Part shown: piece by piece, positions 1 to 6,052 of the stretch
Layout of the letters: each line of letters starts with the position of its first letter
Numbering within the stretch: the stretch's first letter is position 1
Made by a program: the position numbers and the translations under genes
NCBI GenBank assembly: GCA_030648675.1
Contig: JAUSGV010000064.1
Span: forward strand, 1 to 7,335
Reading direction: 5' to 3'
From: Dehalococcoidales bacterium
GTDB taxonomy: Bacteria; Chloroflexota; Dehalococcoidia; Dehalococcoidales; UBA2162
DNA length: 7,335 bases
Notes under the pieces: model-generated
Seen by the model: only the letters and a program-made list of their open reading frames with translations
Told to the model about the DNA's origin: nothing
The model's database searches: none

Positions 1-666
1 ATTTGGTATCACACTCAAGCAAACGGTCTGTCGAAAGATCTTCAAAAGTTCTACTACCCGCAGAGCATCAAAGATGTCGCAACTCTCAAGGAGGAAATTA
101 AGAGTGCCGAAGATCGGCAGTATCTTTATTTGCCGGCCGCAAAAAAAATGCGGCGCGTGTCTGGAAAGAATCAAAGTTGGGTTGGATCCGACTTGATTTA
201 TGAAGATATGCAGGAGATCAAGATAGAAGATTGGAATTATCAGTTTGTCGGTTCCTCAAAAGTAGATGGGTTTGATACCGCTATTGTCGAGATGACCCCT
301 AAGCCGGGTTCAGACTCTACTTATTCGAAGCGTATTAACTATATTAGGACAGATGGGTCGTTCTACCCGAGCAAGGTGGAATTTTTTGACAAAAGCGGAA
401 AGCTGCTGAAGGAACTATATAACCGTGATGTGCATAATTATGATGGTGCCCTGTATTCCATGTTTCTTGTCGTACGAAATGTTCAAGATAACCACAAGAC
501 CGAGCTCGAGCGCTTGTGGGTGCGGGTTAACACCAAGTTTACGGAATCTATCATGACGACCCGTCATATGGAAAAGCCCGTCGAAAGATATGATCAGCCG
601 GACGGAATCAGATCAGCAGTGCGCGAAATATCCTTGAAGCGGGGGGGCAGTGAGCCAACTGAATGA
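1..666 (+). CDS. LolA-like outer membrane lipoprotein-sorting protein (3' part, 5' end outside window)
   Basis: The frame is open from base 1 to the TGA at 664-666, giving 221 visible residues; the true start is upstream. The stretch LYLPAAKKMRRVSG, followed by WVGSDLIYEDM, is the signature of LolA-like proteins annotated as outer membrane lipoprotein-sorting proteins (PF17131-type). In that family a strand reading 'YLPxxKxxRR' precedes a 'GSDxxYED' turn. The rest alternates short beta-strands, as expected of a half-barrel that cradles a lipid or hydrophobic ligand in the periplasm. The family is frequently encoded beside MMPL/RND transporters and DUF1302-type outer-membrane proteins; only the latter is visible here. 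The stop overlaps the next start (ATGA), so the two are probably translationally coupled. A TTG at 130 could be called as a start, but the reading frame and family similarity run upstream of it. The lipid-carrier role is inferred from family; the true ligand is unknown. Confidence 0.85.
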   Translation: MWYHTQANGLSKDLQKFYYPQSIKDVATLKEEIKSAEDRQYLYLPAAKKMRRVSGKNQSWVGSDLIYEDMQEIKIEDWNYQFVGSSKVDGFDTAIVEMTPKPGSDSTYSKRINYIRTDGSFYPSKVEFFDKSGKLLKELYNRDVHNYDGALYSMFLVVRNVQDNHKTELERLWVRVNTKFTESIMTTRHMEKPVERYDQPDGIRSAVREISLKRGGSEPTE

Positions 667-2009
667 TGATAGCGCGAGTTTCGTTACTCCTGCTGGGTGT
701 CAGTTGTACATTGGGCTCTTCTCTTGTAAGTGCCAATTCGATATCGAGCACTGATGCGACTTTCTGGCAAGAAGAACAGACGCCGATTGTGCAAAACATC
801 AGTGGCTTTTATCTAGCTAGGCAGTACGCACGTTTTAATAGGCTGGATGAGGGGCCAACCGGAAAGAAAATAGCAGATGAATACACGCTTAGGAATCGGC
901 TTCGTTTGCGTACGGATTTTCTTTTCAATAGATCATTATCTGGAGCAATATCAATGGACACGGAGTTCAATTACGGCGTAAATGGTGGCAGAACTGAGCT
1001 TGAAGGCAGGTACGCTCGGCTATGGGACGCCTATGTGAATGTCGAAGGCGACCGAATGAACTTAAGGCTAGGTCGCCAGACCATCCGCTGGGGAAAGGCT
1101 GATCAAGTCAATGTTATCGACAATTTCACCCCTCAAGATCTAAGGGAGTTTTTGAATCTTTCGCGAGAAGATAGGAAATGGCCTGTTTGGGCTGTGAAGT
1201 CGACGTACTATCTAAGTGACCGCCATGTGCTTGAAGCAATCTGGATACCCGTTTTTGAACCGAGTCCAGTTGCAGGGAGTGAAGATGATTGGGAATTCTT
1301 TATCCGGAGAAATTATGTAAAAGCAGTGGGTTTGAGACTGCTTCAAGATCGTCTGCCTAGCCACAAGCTTAGAAACGGTGTGCTGGCAAGCCGACTGGCT
1401 TACTCTGGTCAGGACTTTGATGCATCAGTTAGCTACGCCTACCATTTTGACGAAATTCCATCGTATAACGCTAATTTAAGCAATGGCACTGTGCAAGCAG
1501 AATTCCCCCGGCAACATAGTATCGGTATGGACTTTGAGACAACGCGAGAGGGATTGGGCTTCAGAGGAGAGGCCGTATATACGACGAATCGCGCTTATGC
1601 AACCTTTGACCGAACAGTCAGTGGATTGATAGCGAGAAAGCCAACATTGCAAACGGTAATAGGAGCCGACTATACATTTAAGAGCCAGACGTACCTGAAT
1701 CTGCAACTCACGCAGGACTATATCTTTCATTACGAGGAGTTGATGCAGCCTCTCAGGTACAAAAAAAGTGTTGTAACGCTGATTCGTCAACCTTTCTTTC
1801 ATGACCAATGGGAACTTGAATTTCAATCTCGCTTTTTCTTGAGCGAGGTCGATTCTTTTTATCGAATTCAGTTGCGTTACGATTTTTTGGATGACCTTAG
1901 GCTGACTTTCGGAATAATGATTTTCAGAGGGAACGACTACGCACTATTTGGTCAGTACCGACACAACAATCAAGGCTTTTTTAACTTGAGATATGACTTC
2001 CAGCACTAA
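663..2009 (+). CDS. DUF1302-like outer membrane beta-barrel protein
   Basis: This 448-residue protein starts with a Sec signal peptide: a short basic N-terminus, a hydrophobic run at about residues 6-22, and a likely signal peptidase I cut after VSA-24. C15 is not in a canonical lipobox, so a lipoprotein is unlikely. The mature part is rich in alternating aromatic/polar strands. It carries the block LRLGRQTIRWGKAD (residues 134-147) followed by DNFTPQDLREF and a W-x-P-x-F-E-P segment near 194-200. This 'LRxGRQ..WG..D....NP/TPxDLREF' arrangement is typical of DUF1302-type porin-like barrels linked to RND/MMPL transporters. It probably sits in the outer membrane and lets a hydrophobic or aromatic product or substrate cross. 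The start overlaps the upstream stop by four bases (ATGA). The C-terminus ends YDFQH rather than on the usual final Phe/Trp. Substrate and transport direction cannot be read from sequence. Confidence 0.8.
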   Translation: MMIARVSLLLLGVSCTLGSSLVSANSISSTDATFWQEEQTPIVQNISGFYLARQYARFNRLDEGPTGKKIADEYTLRNRLRLRTDFLFNRSLSGAISMDTEFNYGVNGGRTELEGRYARLWDAYVNVEGDRMNLRLGRQTIRWGKADQVNVIDNFTPQDLREFLNLSREDRKWPVWAVKSTYYLSDRHVLEAIWIPVFEPSPVAGSEDDWEFFIRRNYVKAVGLRLLQDRLPSHKLRNGVLASRLAYSGQDFDASVSYAYHFDEIPSYNANLSNGTVQAEFPRQHSIGMDFETTREGLGFRGEAVYTTNRAYATFDRTVSGLIARKPTLQTVIGADYTFKSQTYLNLQLTQDYIFHYEELMQPLRYKKSVVTLIRQPFFHDQWELEFQSRFFLSEVDSFYRIQLRYDFLDDLRLTFGIMIFRGNDYALFGQYRHNNQGFFNLRYDFQH

Positions 2010-2077
2010 GGATTCCATTTTAAATATTGTGTAGTTATAGGAAATAATGACTGGTGTTGATGGAACGGTAGGTAGGA

Positions 2078-2105
2078 TTGACAAGTATTTGTCAGAAGGT
2101 ATGAA
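2078..2105 (+). promoter_or_regulatory. Candidate sigma70-type promoter for the enzyme cluster
   Basis: A perfect -35 consensus TTGACA (2078-2083) is followed, after 16 bases, by TATGAA (2100-2105), which matches four of six bases of TATAAT. It lies in the only sizeable gap between the envelope genes and the enzyme genes and points toward the HDO gene, leaving a leader of roughly 70 bases. The -35 box is embedded in an inverted repeat. No experimental support is available. Confidence 0.45.
2079..2094. promoter_or_regulatory. Perfect inverted repeat over the -35 box, possible operator
   Basis: TGACAA, GTAT, TTGTCA: two perfect 6-base arms with a 4-base spacer, centred just downstream of the TTGACA hexamer and sharing five of its bases. 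A protein bound here would cover the -35 element, as expected of a repressor operator. I do not recognise the site as belonging to a named regulator family, and no regulator gene is in the window. A 6-base arm pair can arise by chance; its position is what makes it notable. Confidence 0.35.
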
Positions 2106-2169
2106 CCGGCTAGCGAACTCAAATCCGATTTGCTGTTTGCTCGGTTTCCGAATTTTTATCGAAACTAAT

Positions 2170-2174
2170 GGAGG
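2170..2174 (+). promoter_or_regulatory. Ribosome binding site fixing the HDO start
   Basis: GGAGG lies 8 bases before the ATG at 2183. It overlaps the last base of an in-frame ATG at 2168, which has no such site in front of it. The ATG at 2183 is therefore the better start, five codons shorter than the longest reading. Confidence 0.75.
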
Positions 2175-2182
2175 ATGTGGGC

Positions 2183-3001
2183 ATGAACAGAATCAAAGGC
2201 GGTAATGTTTATCAGAACGAATATCAGAAGCGATGCCAGGCTGCGCGGGATGCCTTTGCTTCAAGAAAGGTTGTTAATGAATTGTTCAATGAAGAGGTCG
2301 ATCCGAAGCTGATGAAGCTATTCATGATTTCCTGGAGTGCCTTAAGCTCCGGATTGACGCAACCTATTCCAGAATATCTAAAACGTGCCGGTGAGAACTG
2401 TGCCAAAAAAGGAGTAGCAGAGATGGCGGCGTTTTTCGCTCAGCACACGGAAGAAGAAGACGGGCACGATGAGTGGGGCAGGGACGACACAAGAAAGCTT
2501 GTGGAACGCTGGAACAAGGAAGAGCCGGAGTTTCCACTGAATGCAGAGGATATGCTCAAAAACAATATGAGTCCTGCCGTTAAACGCTATCACAAGCTGC
2601 ACGAGAATGTCATTGATGGCGATTCGCCATGGGCTGAGCTTGCAATCGATGTAGAGATCGAACTTATCACTACCCAATATGGGCCAAGACTTCTGCAGAG
2701 TTGCGTCAGAAGCATGGGAGAAGATTCGCTTGCCGACGTAAGCTTCCTGCGCGAGCACGTACGTTTTGACGTGGGTCATACCGAAACCAATTTTGAAACG
2801 ATTCATAAACTCATTACGAAGCATCCTGAATATACTGATGCTCTAGTAGAAACCGCATTCAAGGCATTGGAATCATATGCAGATTTTCTTGACGATGCGA
2901 TGTCGTCTGCCAAAAAAATATTTAAGCAGATTTCTGCAAGTGTTCCTTTAGGCTTCGGTGCAACTTCAAAAAAAGTACCCATTTCTTTAGAAACTGATTG
3001 A
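2183..3001 (+). CDS. Haem-oxygenase-like diiron oxidase/oxygenase (HDO) family protein
   Basis: This 272-residue, all-helical, soluble protein carries the metal-ligand pattern of the haem-oxygenase-like diiron (HDO) superfamily, often auto-annotated as TenA/PqqC-like or 'iron-containing redox enzyme'. Numbered from the ATG at 2183, I see E92-D-G-H95 in a helix, glutamates E158/E160 in DVEIEL, and the hallmark H192-x3-D196-x2-H199 in HVRFDVGH. The spacing of that last motif is the one known from SznF-type HDOs. The first glutamate ligand of the superfamily cannot be placed with certainty. Known HDOs do O2-dependent N-oxygenation, decarboxylation or C-C cleavage of amino or fatty acids; which applies here is unknown. 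It is the first gene after the candidate promoter, 49 bases before the PP-loop gene. A haem-degrading role is unlikely because the histidine/carboxylate set points to non-haem iron. Confidence 0.8.
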   Translation: MNRIKGGNVYQNEYQKRCQAARDAFASRKVVNELFNEEVDPKLMKLFMISWSALSSGLTQPIPEYLKRAGENCAKKGVAEMAAFFAQHTEEEDGHDEWGRDDTRKLVERWNKEEPEFPLNAEDMLKNNMSPAVKRYHKLHENVIDGDSPWAELAIDVEIELITTQYGPRLLQSCVRSMGEDSLADVSFLREHVRFDVGHTETNFETIHKLITKHPEYTDALVETAFKALESYADFLDDAMSSAKKIFKQISASVPLGFGATSKKVPISLETD

Positions 3002-3050
3002 TCAAGTTGGTGACCAGCTCTCCCGGATTGGGCTAACAGGGGTATCGCGG

Positions 3051-4124
3051 ATGATAAAGATATGCAAGAAGTGCTTATTAACCAGTCATGTTCAAGGCGT
3101 AATCTTCGACGACGAAGATGTATGTGACCTGTGCCGAAAATGGGAGAAGCGAGATGTACGGCAGCAGGAGTTGGAGCGGGTTGACCGGGAGCGCGAACTT
3201 GAGGCGACGCTGCTGGGTTCCCATGTCGGCGGCGAATACGACTGCATCTTGTCGTTCAGCGGCGGCAAAGACAGTTGCTACCTGCTTTACAAACTTGTGA
3301 AGGAATATAAGCTCAAGGTGCTTGCTTATACAAGCGATTTCGATATTCCTGCTAATACATGGGACAACATTCGGCGGACTATCAAGCAATTAAATGTAGA
3401 CCATTACGTGCATACGCCATCAAATGAATTTTATAGGCGCTTCATTCGATATCTGTTGAAAAATCAGACCAAGCGTGGAGCGGTACATACCGTTTGTTAT
3501 TTTTGGTTAGATATTCGGGAGGGGGACATTCTGCGTTTGGCCATGGAAAAAAATGTTCCATTGATTGTGACTGGCTATTCTCCTGGGCAACCAGATCCGC
3601 AACGCATGCTATACGAAATGCCGCCGGAGCGTATCGCCAAAGAAGATTGGACACCGCACGAGCTATTCGAAAGCGGATTGTTTGACGAATCTGAGCGTTC
3701 TTTATTTTGGGATCCTTCTCTCTATGGAGAGGACGCAAAGTTTCCGCGCATTATTGCGCCGTTCCATGCATGGGAATATCACCAAGCGGACGTAATGGAA
3801 AAGGTAGTCAAACTCGGCTTGGCAAAAAGCAAATGGTATGCGAATCCGGTGTTGAGCAACTTCACCTTGAATTGGCTATTAATGTATTCCGATCTTGAGA
3901 AACTCGGATATAACCCATACATACCGGAATTTTCGCAATTGGTTCGGGAAGGTAAGGCTCGTCGTACCCAGTGGCGGCTACTTTTTTATCTGATGGACTG
4001 GATGGTACGCAATAAGGTTCTTCTGGGTCGGCACGTCGACAAATCTTTGAAGTGGCTTGATTTGAAACCAGAAGAACTTAAAATAAAAAGGGGTGGGTAT
4101 GTCGAACGATTTGTCAGGCTTTAA
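3051..4124 (+). CDS. Zinc-ribbon PP-loop ATP pyrophosphatase, N-acetyl sugar amidotransferase-like
   Basis: A 357-residue cytoplasmic enzyme. The N-terminus has two CxxC pairs (C5/C8 and C25/C28), a small zinc ribbon. Then comes a basic/acidic helix and the PP-loop SGGKDS at residues 70-75, which binds ATP and releases pyrophosphate on substrate adenylation. This architecture is that of WbpG/PseA/WbuX-type N-acetyl sugar amidotransferases, which turn a sugar acetamido group into an acetamidine. Downstream of the PP-loop, however, it reads VTGYSPGQ at residues 173-180, where the sugar enzymes usually carry a glycine-glutamate motif, and the C-terminal half is not familiar. No glutaminase (HisH-like) ammonia donor is in the window. 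It may therefore adenylate a different carbonyl or carboxylate for amidation or thiolation. AGGGG lies 8 bases before the ATG. The 3' end overlaps the hydrolase gene by 26 bases, implying co-expression. Confidence 0.75.
   Translation: MIKICKKCLLTSHVQGVIFDDEDVCDLCRKWEKRDVRQQELERVDRERELEATLLGSHVGGEYDCILSFSGGKDSCYLLYKLVKEYKLKVLAYTSDFDIPANTWDNIRRTIKQLNVDHYVHTPSNEFYRRFIRYLLKNQTKRGAVHTVCYFWLDIREGDILRLAMEKNVPLIVTGYSPGQPDPQRMLYEMPPERIAKEDWTPHELFESGLFDESERSLFWDPSLYGEDAKFPRIIAPFHAWEYHQADVMEKVVKLGLAKSKWYANPVLSNFTLNWLLMYSDLEKLGYNPYIPEFSQLVREGKARRTQWRLLFYLMDWMVRNKVLLGRHVDKSLKWLDLKPEELKIKRGGYVERFVRL
4088..4093 (+). promoter_or_regulatory. Ribosome binding site fixing the hydrolase start
   Basis: AAGGGG ends 5 bases before the ATG at 4099. 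An in-frame GTG at 4093 is possible but overlaps this site, so the ATG two codons later is preferred. The site lies inside the 3' end of the PP-loop gene. Confidence 0.6.
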
Positions 4125-4986
4125 ACGCATCGAACTGTCTTTTATGAATGAGACGCGGGTAGTGTTCAGAAAAGGCGAAGGGCCAGCAGTCATTGTGATG
4201 CATGAAGTCCCTGGTCTATATCCGGGCGTTATCCGCTTCGCCAATGCGCTTTGCGATGCCGGTTTTACCGTTTGGCTACCTTCATTGCTCGGTGAGCCAG
4301 GAAAAGACGTTAACCCGTATTACATAGCGTCGTCAATGGTTCGGGCATGCGTCATGCGCGAGTTCACCGTGTTTGCGACCAGCAAAAACAGTGCGGTGAC
4401 GTCATGGCTTCGATTGTTGGCCAAGCATGCAAATAATGAGTGCGGCGGGGCGGGGGTTGGCGCAATTGGCATGTGCCTTACCGGTGGATTTGCGCTTGCA
4501 ATGATGGTTGATGGGGTAGTGCTTGCTCCTGTCGTCTGTAACCCGTCCTTACCATTTGCTTTGTCTCCGACTCGTAAAAGAGATCTGGGCATCGACAATG
4601 AAACGCTGGCGCAAGCCAAGGCAAGAAGTGTTGCTGATAACATCTGCGTACTCGGTCTTCGGTTCACGGCTGATATAGCGGTTCCGAAGCAACGCTTCCA
4701 ACGGCTTAGAGACGAATTTGGCGATAATTTCATTGCCTTAGAAATTAATTCAGCGAGCGGTAACCCCCACGGAATCAGCCGGTTCGCTCACTCTGTACTC
4801 GGGTTAAATTACAACGCCGAGCCAGACCACCCGACAGTGGAGGCTGAATTACAGACAATTAATTTCCTTAAGGAACGACTCATTTCCCGAATGAAAAGCG
4901 CTCGAATTGATCCTCCGTTGAGAAAGATAGATGCTAACAAAAAAATGTCGTCGACGACTTCTGAAAGACGGAAGTTGTCGTCGTGA
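4099..4986 (+). CDS. Dienelactone hydrolase-family alpha/beta hydrolase
   Basis: A 295-residue soluble hydrolase from the ATG at 4099. It shows the dienelactone hydrolase signature: HEVPGLYP early on (with E36), the nucleophile elbow G-M-C126-L-T-G, D192 in FTADIAVP, and H224 in GNPHG. The Cys-Asp-His triad and the supporting Glu are thus all present, with Cys, not Ser, as nucleophile as in classical dienelactone hydrolases. At 295 residues it is longer than the roughly 236 of classical members; the extra length includes an insert before the acid residue and a Ser/Lys-rich tail. No chlorocatechol or aromatic ring-cleavage gene is nearby, so a standard dienelactone role is unlikely. Hydrolysis of an ester, lactone or thioester intermediate of the cluster is a reasonable inference. 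It overlaps the PP-loop gene by 26 bases. Confidence 0.8.
   Translation: MSNDLSGFKRIELSFMNETRVVFRKGEGPAVIVMHEVPGLYPGVIRFANALCDAGFTVWLPSLLGEPGKDVNPYYIASSMVRACVMREFTVFATSKNSAVTSWLRLLAKHANNECGGAGVGAIGMCLTGGFALAMMVDGVVLAPVVCNPSLPFALSPTRKRDLGIDNETLAQAKARSVADNICVLGLRFTADIAVPKQRFQRLRDEFGDNFIALEINSASGNPHGISRFAHSVLGLNYNAEPDHPTVEAELQTINFLKERLISRMKSARIDPPLRKIDANKKMSSTTSERRKLSS
4952..4980. other. 10-bp stem-loop at the 3' end of the hydrolase gene
   Basis: CGACGACTTC (4952-4961) can pair with GAAGTTGTCG (4971-4980), nine Watson-Crick pairs and one G-U, around a 9-base loop. It ends four bases before the hydrolase stop at 4984-4986. There is no T-run after it, so it is not a standard intrinsic terminator. 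An RNA-stability or processing element between the hydrolase and cysE reading frames is possible, as is a coincidence of coding sequence. Confidence 0.3.
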
Positions 4987-5002
4987 AATTGGAAATTGTT
5001 AA

Positions 5003-5007
5003 GGGAG
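5003..5007 (+). promoter_or_regulatory. Ribosome binding site upstream of cysE, aligned to an out-of-frame ATG
   Basis: GGGAG lies 5 bases before an ATG at 5013 that is not in the cysE frame. It is better placed for that ATG than for the cysE ATG at 5036, which has only AGGCGG (5021-5026) 9 bases ahead of it. Confidence 0.4.
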
Positions 5008-5012
5008 AAAAG

Positions 5013-5132
5013 ATGCTGTTAGGCGGATTTTATCAATGCATATTGAATACGAAGTCGTACGCAAAAACAGGCAGCGGCACTTCCCTGAGTGCCGATTGTT
5101 ATCGCAATCAAATTCAGTCTTTGACCGTATGA
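5013..5132 (+). CDS. Possible 39-codon leader ORF overlapping the start of cysE
   Basis: ATG 5013, with GGGAG 5 bases upstream, opens a 39-residue frame beginning MLLGGFYQCILN and containing two cysteines. Its TGA (5130-5132) overlaps an ATG at 5129 that is in the cysE frame, making an ATGA junction. If real, it could be a short peptide translated ahead of, and coupled to, a shorter CysE. I recognise no homology. It may instead be fortuitous, or the relic of a frameshift in the cysE N-terminus. Confidence 0.2.
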   Translation: MLLGGFYQCILNTKSYAKTGSGTSLSADCYRNQIQSLTV

Positions 5133-5983
5133 TGCATCAAGAATACGCTCAAATGTTATCTTTCTCACTCGATAGCTCGGATAACGTGTGTACATCATTT
5201 TCTGGTGGTTATGCAGACCGAATATGGCAGGAGATATACGAGTCTGCATCGACAATCGCAATGCGGGAGCCATTGCTTACCTTGCACATCAATAAGCTAA
5301 TTCTGAGCCAGATTTCACCGTCTGGCATGCTTGCAGCAGTACTTGCCAACCGACTCGCTTGCGACGACATGCCTGAGAAAAGCCTATACGAAATGATGTT
5401 GAATATTCTCGAAACGGACGAACAAATCCTGAGCCAAGTGGAAGCAGATCTGGCTGCTGTCCGATCACGTGATCCGGCCTGCCCCGACCATCTTCACATT
5501 CTTCTCAATTTGAAGGGATTCCATTCTCTGCAAGCATACAGAGTAACGCATTCACTATTTGAGAGCGGTCGAACAGCGCTTGCTCATGCGCTTGCAAGTC
5601 GCATCTCACTAGTTTTCTCTGTCGACATTCATCCCGCAGCACGTATTGGTGCAGGTGTCATGTTTGATCATGCTACTGGAATTGTTATCGGTGAAACGGT
5701 TGTCATTGATGATGATGTCTCTATTCTTCAAAACGTAACACTTGGCGGCACGGGGAAAGAGCATGGTGATCGGCATCCTAAGATTTGCAGCGGGGTGATG
5801 ATTGGGGCAGGGGCAAAGATTCTCGGCAATATCAAGATTGGTGCAATGAGCAAGATCGCTGCCGGCAGCGTGGTATTAAAAGAGGTGCCGCCTCATTGTA
5901 CTGTCGCCGGCATACCAGCTGTGATTGTTCGGAAAGGTGTGGGATGTAAATTCCCATCGTTTGAAATGAATCAGATGATTTAA
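5036..5983 (+). CDS. cysE: Serine O-acetyltransferase
   Basis: It transfers acetyl from acetyl-CoA to L-serine, giving O-acetylserine, the direct precursor of cysteine. The C-terminal half is a left-handed beta-helix of hexapeptide repeats containing the CysE blocks DIHPAARIG, DHATGIVIGE and GGTGK..GDRHPKI. D197, H212 and H247 line up without gaps with E. coli CysE D143, H158 and H193, a constant offset of 54. The N-terminal helical domain includes LNLKGFHSLQAYR. From ATG 5036 the protein is 315 residues, with a 54-residue extension relative to E. coli CysE. The ATG at 5129 (284 residues) would leave a 23-residue extension and may be the true start. The tail is about 12 residues shorter than in E. 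coli but still ends in Ile, the residue CysE inserts into the cysteine synthase (CysK) active site. Its place between biosynthetic enzymes suggests a dedicated precursor supply. Confidence 0.93.
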   Translation: MHIEYEVVRKNRQRHFPECRLLSQSNSVFDRMMHQEYAQMLSFSLDSSDNVCTSFSGGYADRIWQEIYESASTIAMREPLLTLHINKLILSQISPSGMLAAVLANRLACDDMPEKSLYEMMLNILETDEQILSQVEADLAAVRSRDPACPDHLHILLNLKGFHSLQAYRVTHSLFESGRTALAHALASRISLVFSVDIHPAARIGAGVMFDHATGIVIGETVVIDDDVSILQNVTLGGTGKEHGDRHPKICSGVMIGAGAKILGNIKIGAMSKIAAGSVVLKEVPPHCTVAGIPAVIVRKGVGCKFPSFEMNQMI

Positions 5984-6040
5984 TAGCCCATGCTTGCGAT
6001 TTGTCCCGAACTGGTGTCAGCGCGGTCATAAATGCTATTT

Positions 6041-6049
6041 GAGAGAGGG
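6041..6049 (+). promoter_or_regulatory. Ribosome binding site fixing the membrane protein start
   Basis: The purine-rich GAGAGAGGG ends 3 bases before ATG 6053. An in-frame ATG at 6032 lies upstream of this site and has no comparable sequence before it, so the shorter start is preferred. Confidence 0.6.
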
Positions 6050-6052
6050 TAT

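Noticed and set aside
135..153. GCCGC/GCGGC arms around an A8 run, possible slippage or hairpin element
   Set aside because: Inside the coding region, where it simply encodes the conserved Pro-Ala-Ala-Lys-Lys-Met stretch; short arms.
641..647. Run of seven G near the end of the LolA-like gene, a possible phase-variable tract
   Set aside because: Short, and at the extreme 3' end where slippage would change only the last few residues; no sign of an alternative functional frame.
1476..1826. 116-codon minus-strand ORF inside the beta-barrel gene
   Set aside because: Antisense to a well-supported coding region, with no recognisable domain and no RBS support; a shadow frame.
2378..2824. 148-codon minus-strand ORF inside the HDO gene
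   Set aside because: Lies wholly opposite a gene with a clear metal-ligand motif; its translation shows no family features.
3008..3016. TGGTGACCA palindrome between the HDO and PP-loop genes
   Set aside because: Four-base arms in a 49-base intergenic gap; expected by chance and not near promoter-like hexamers.
4320..4733. 137-codon minus-strand ORF inside the hydrolase gene
   Set aside because: Opposite the strand encoding the catalytic Cys and Asp region; low-complexity Ala/Ser/Pro-rich translation typical of a shadow.
5940..5956. TGGGA/TCCCA inverted repeat near the cysE stop, possible terminator
   Set aside because: Only five pairs with a 7-base loop, no T-run, and the next co-directional gene follows closely.
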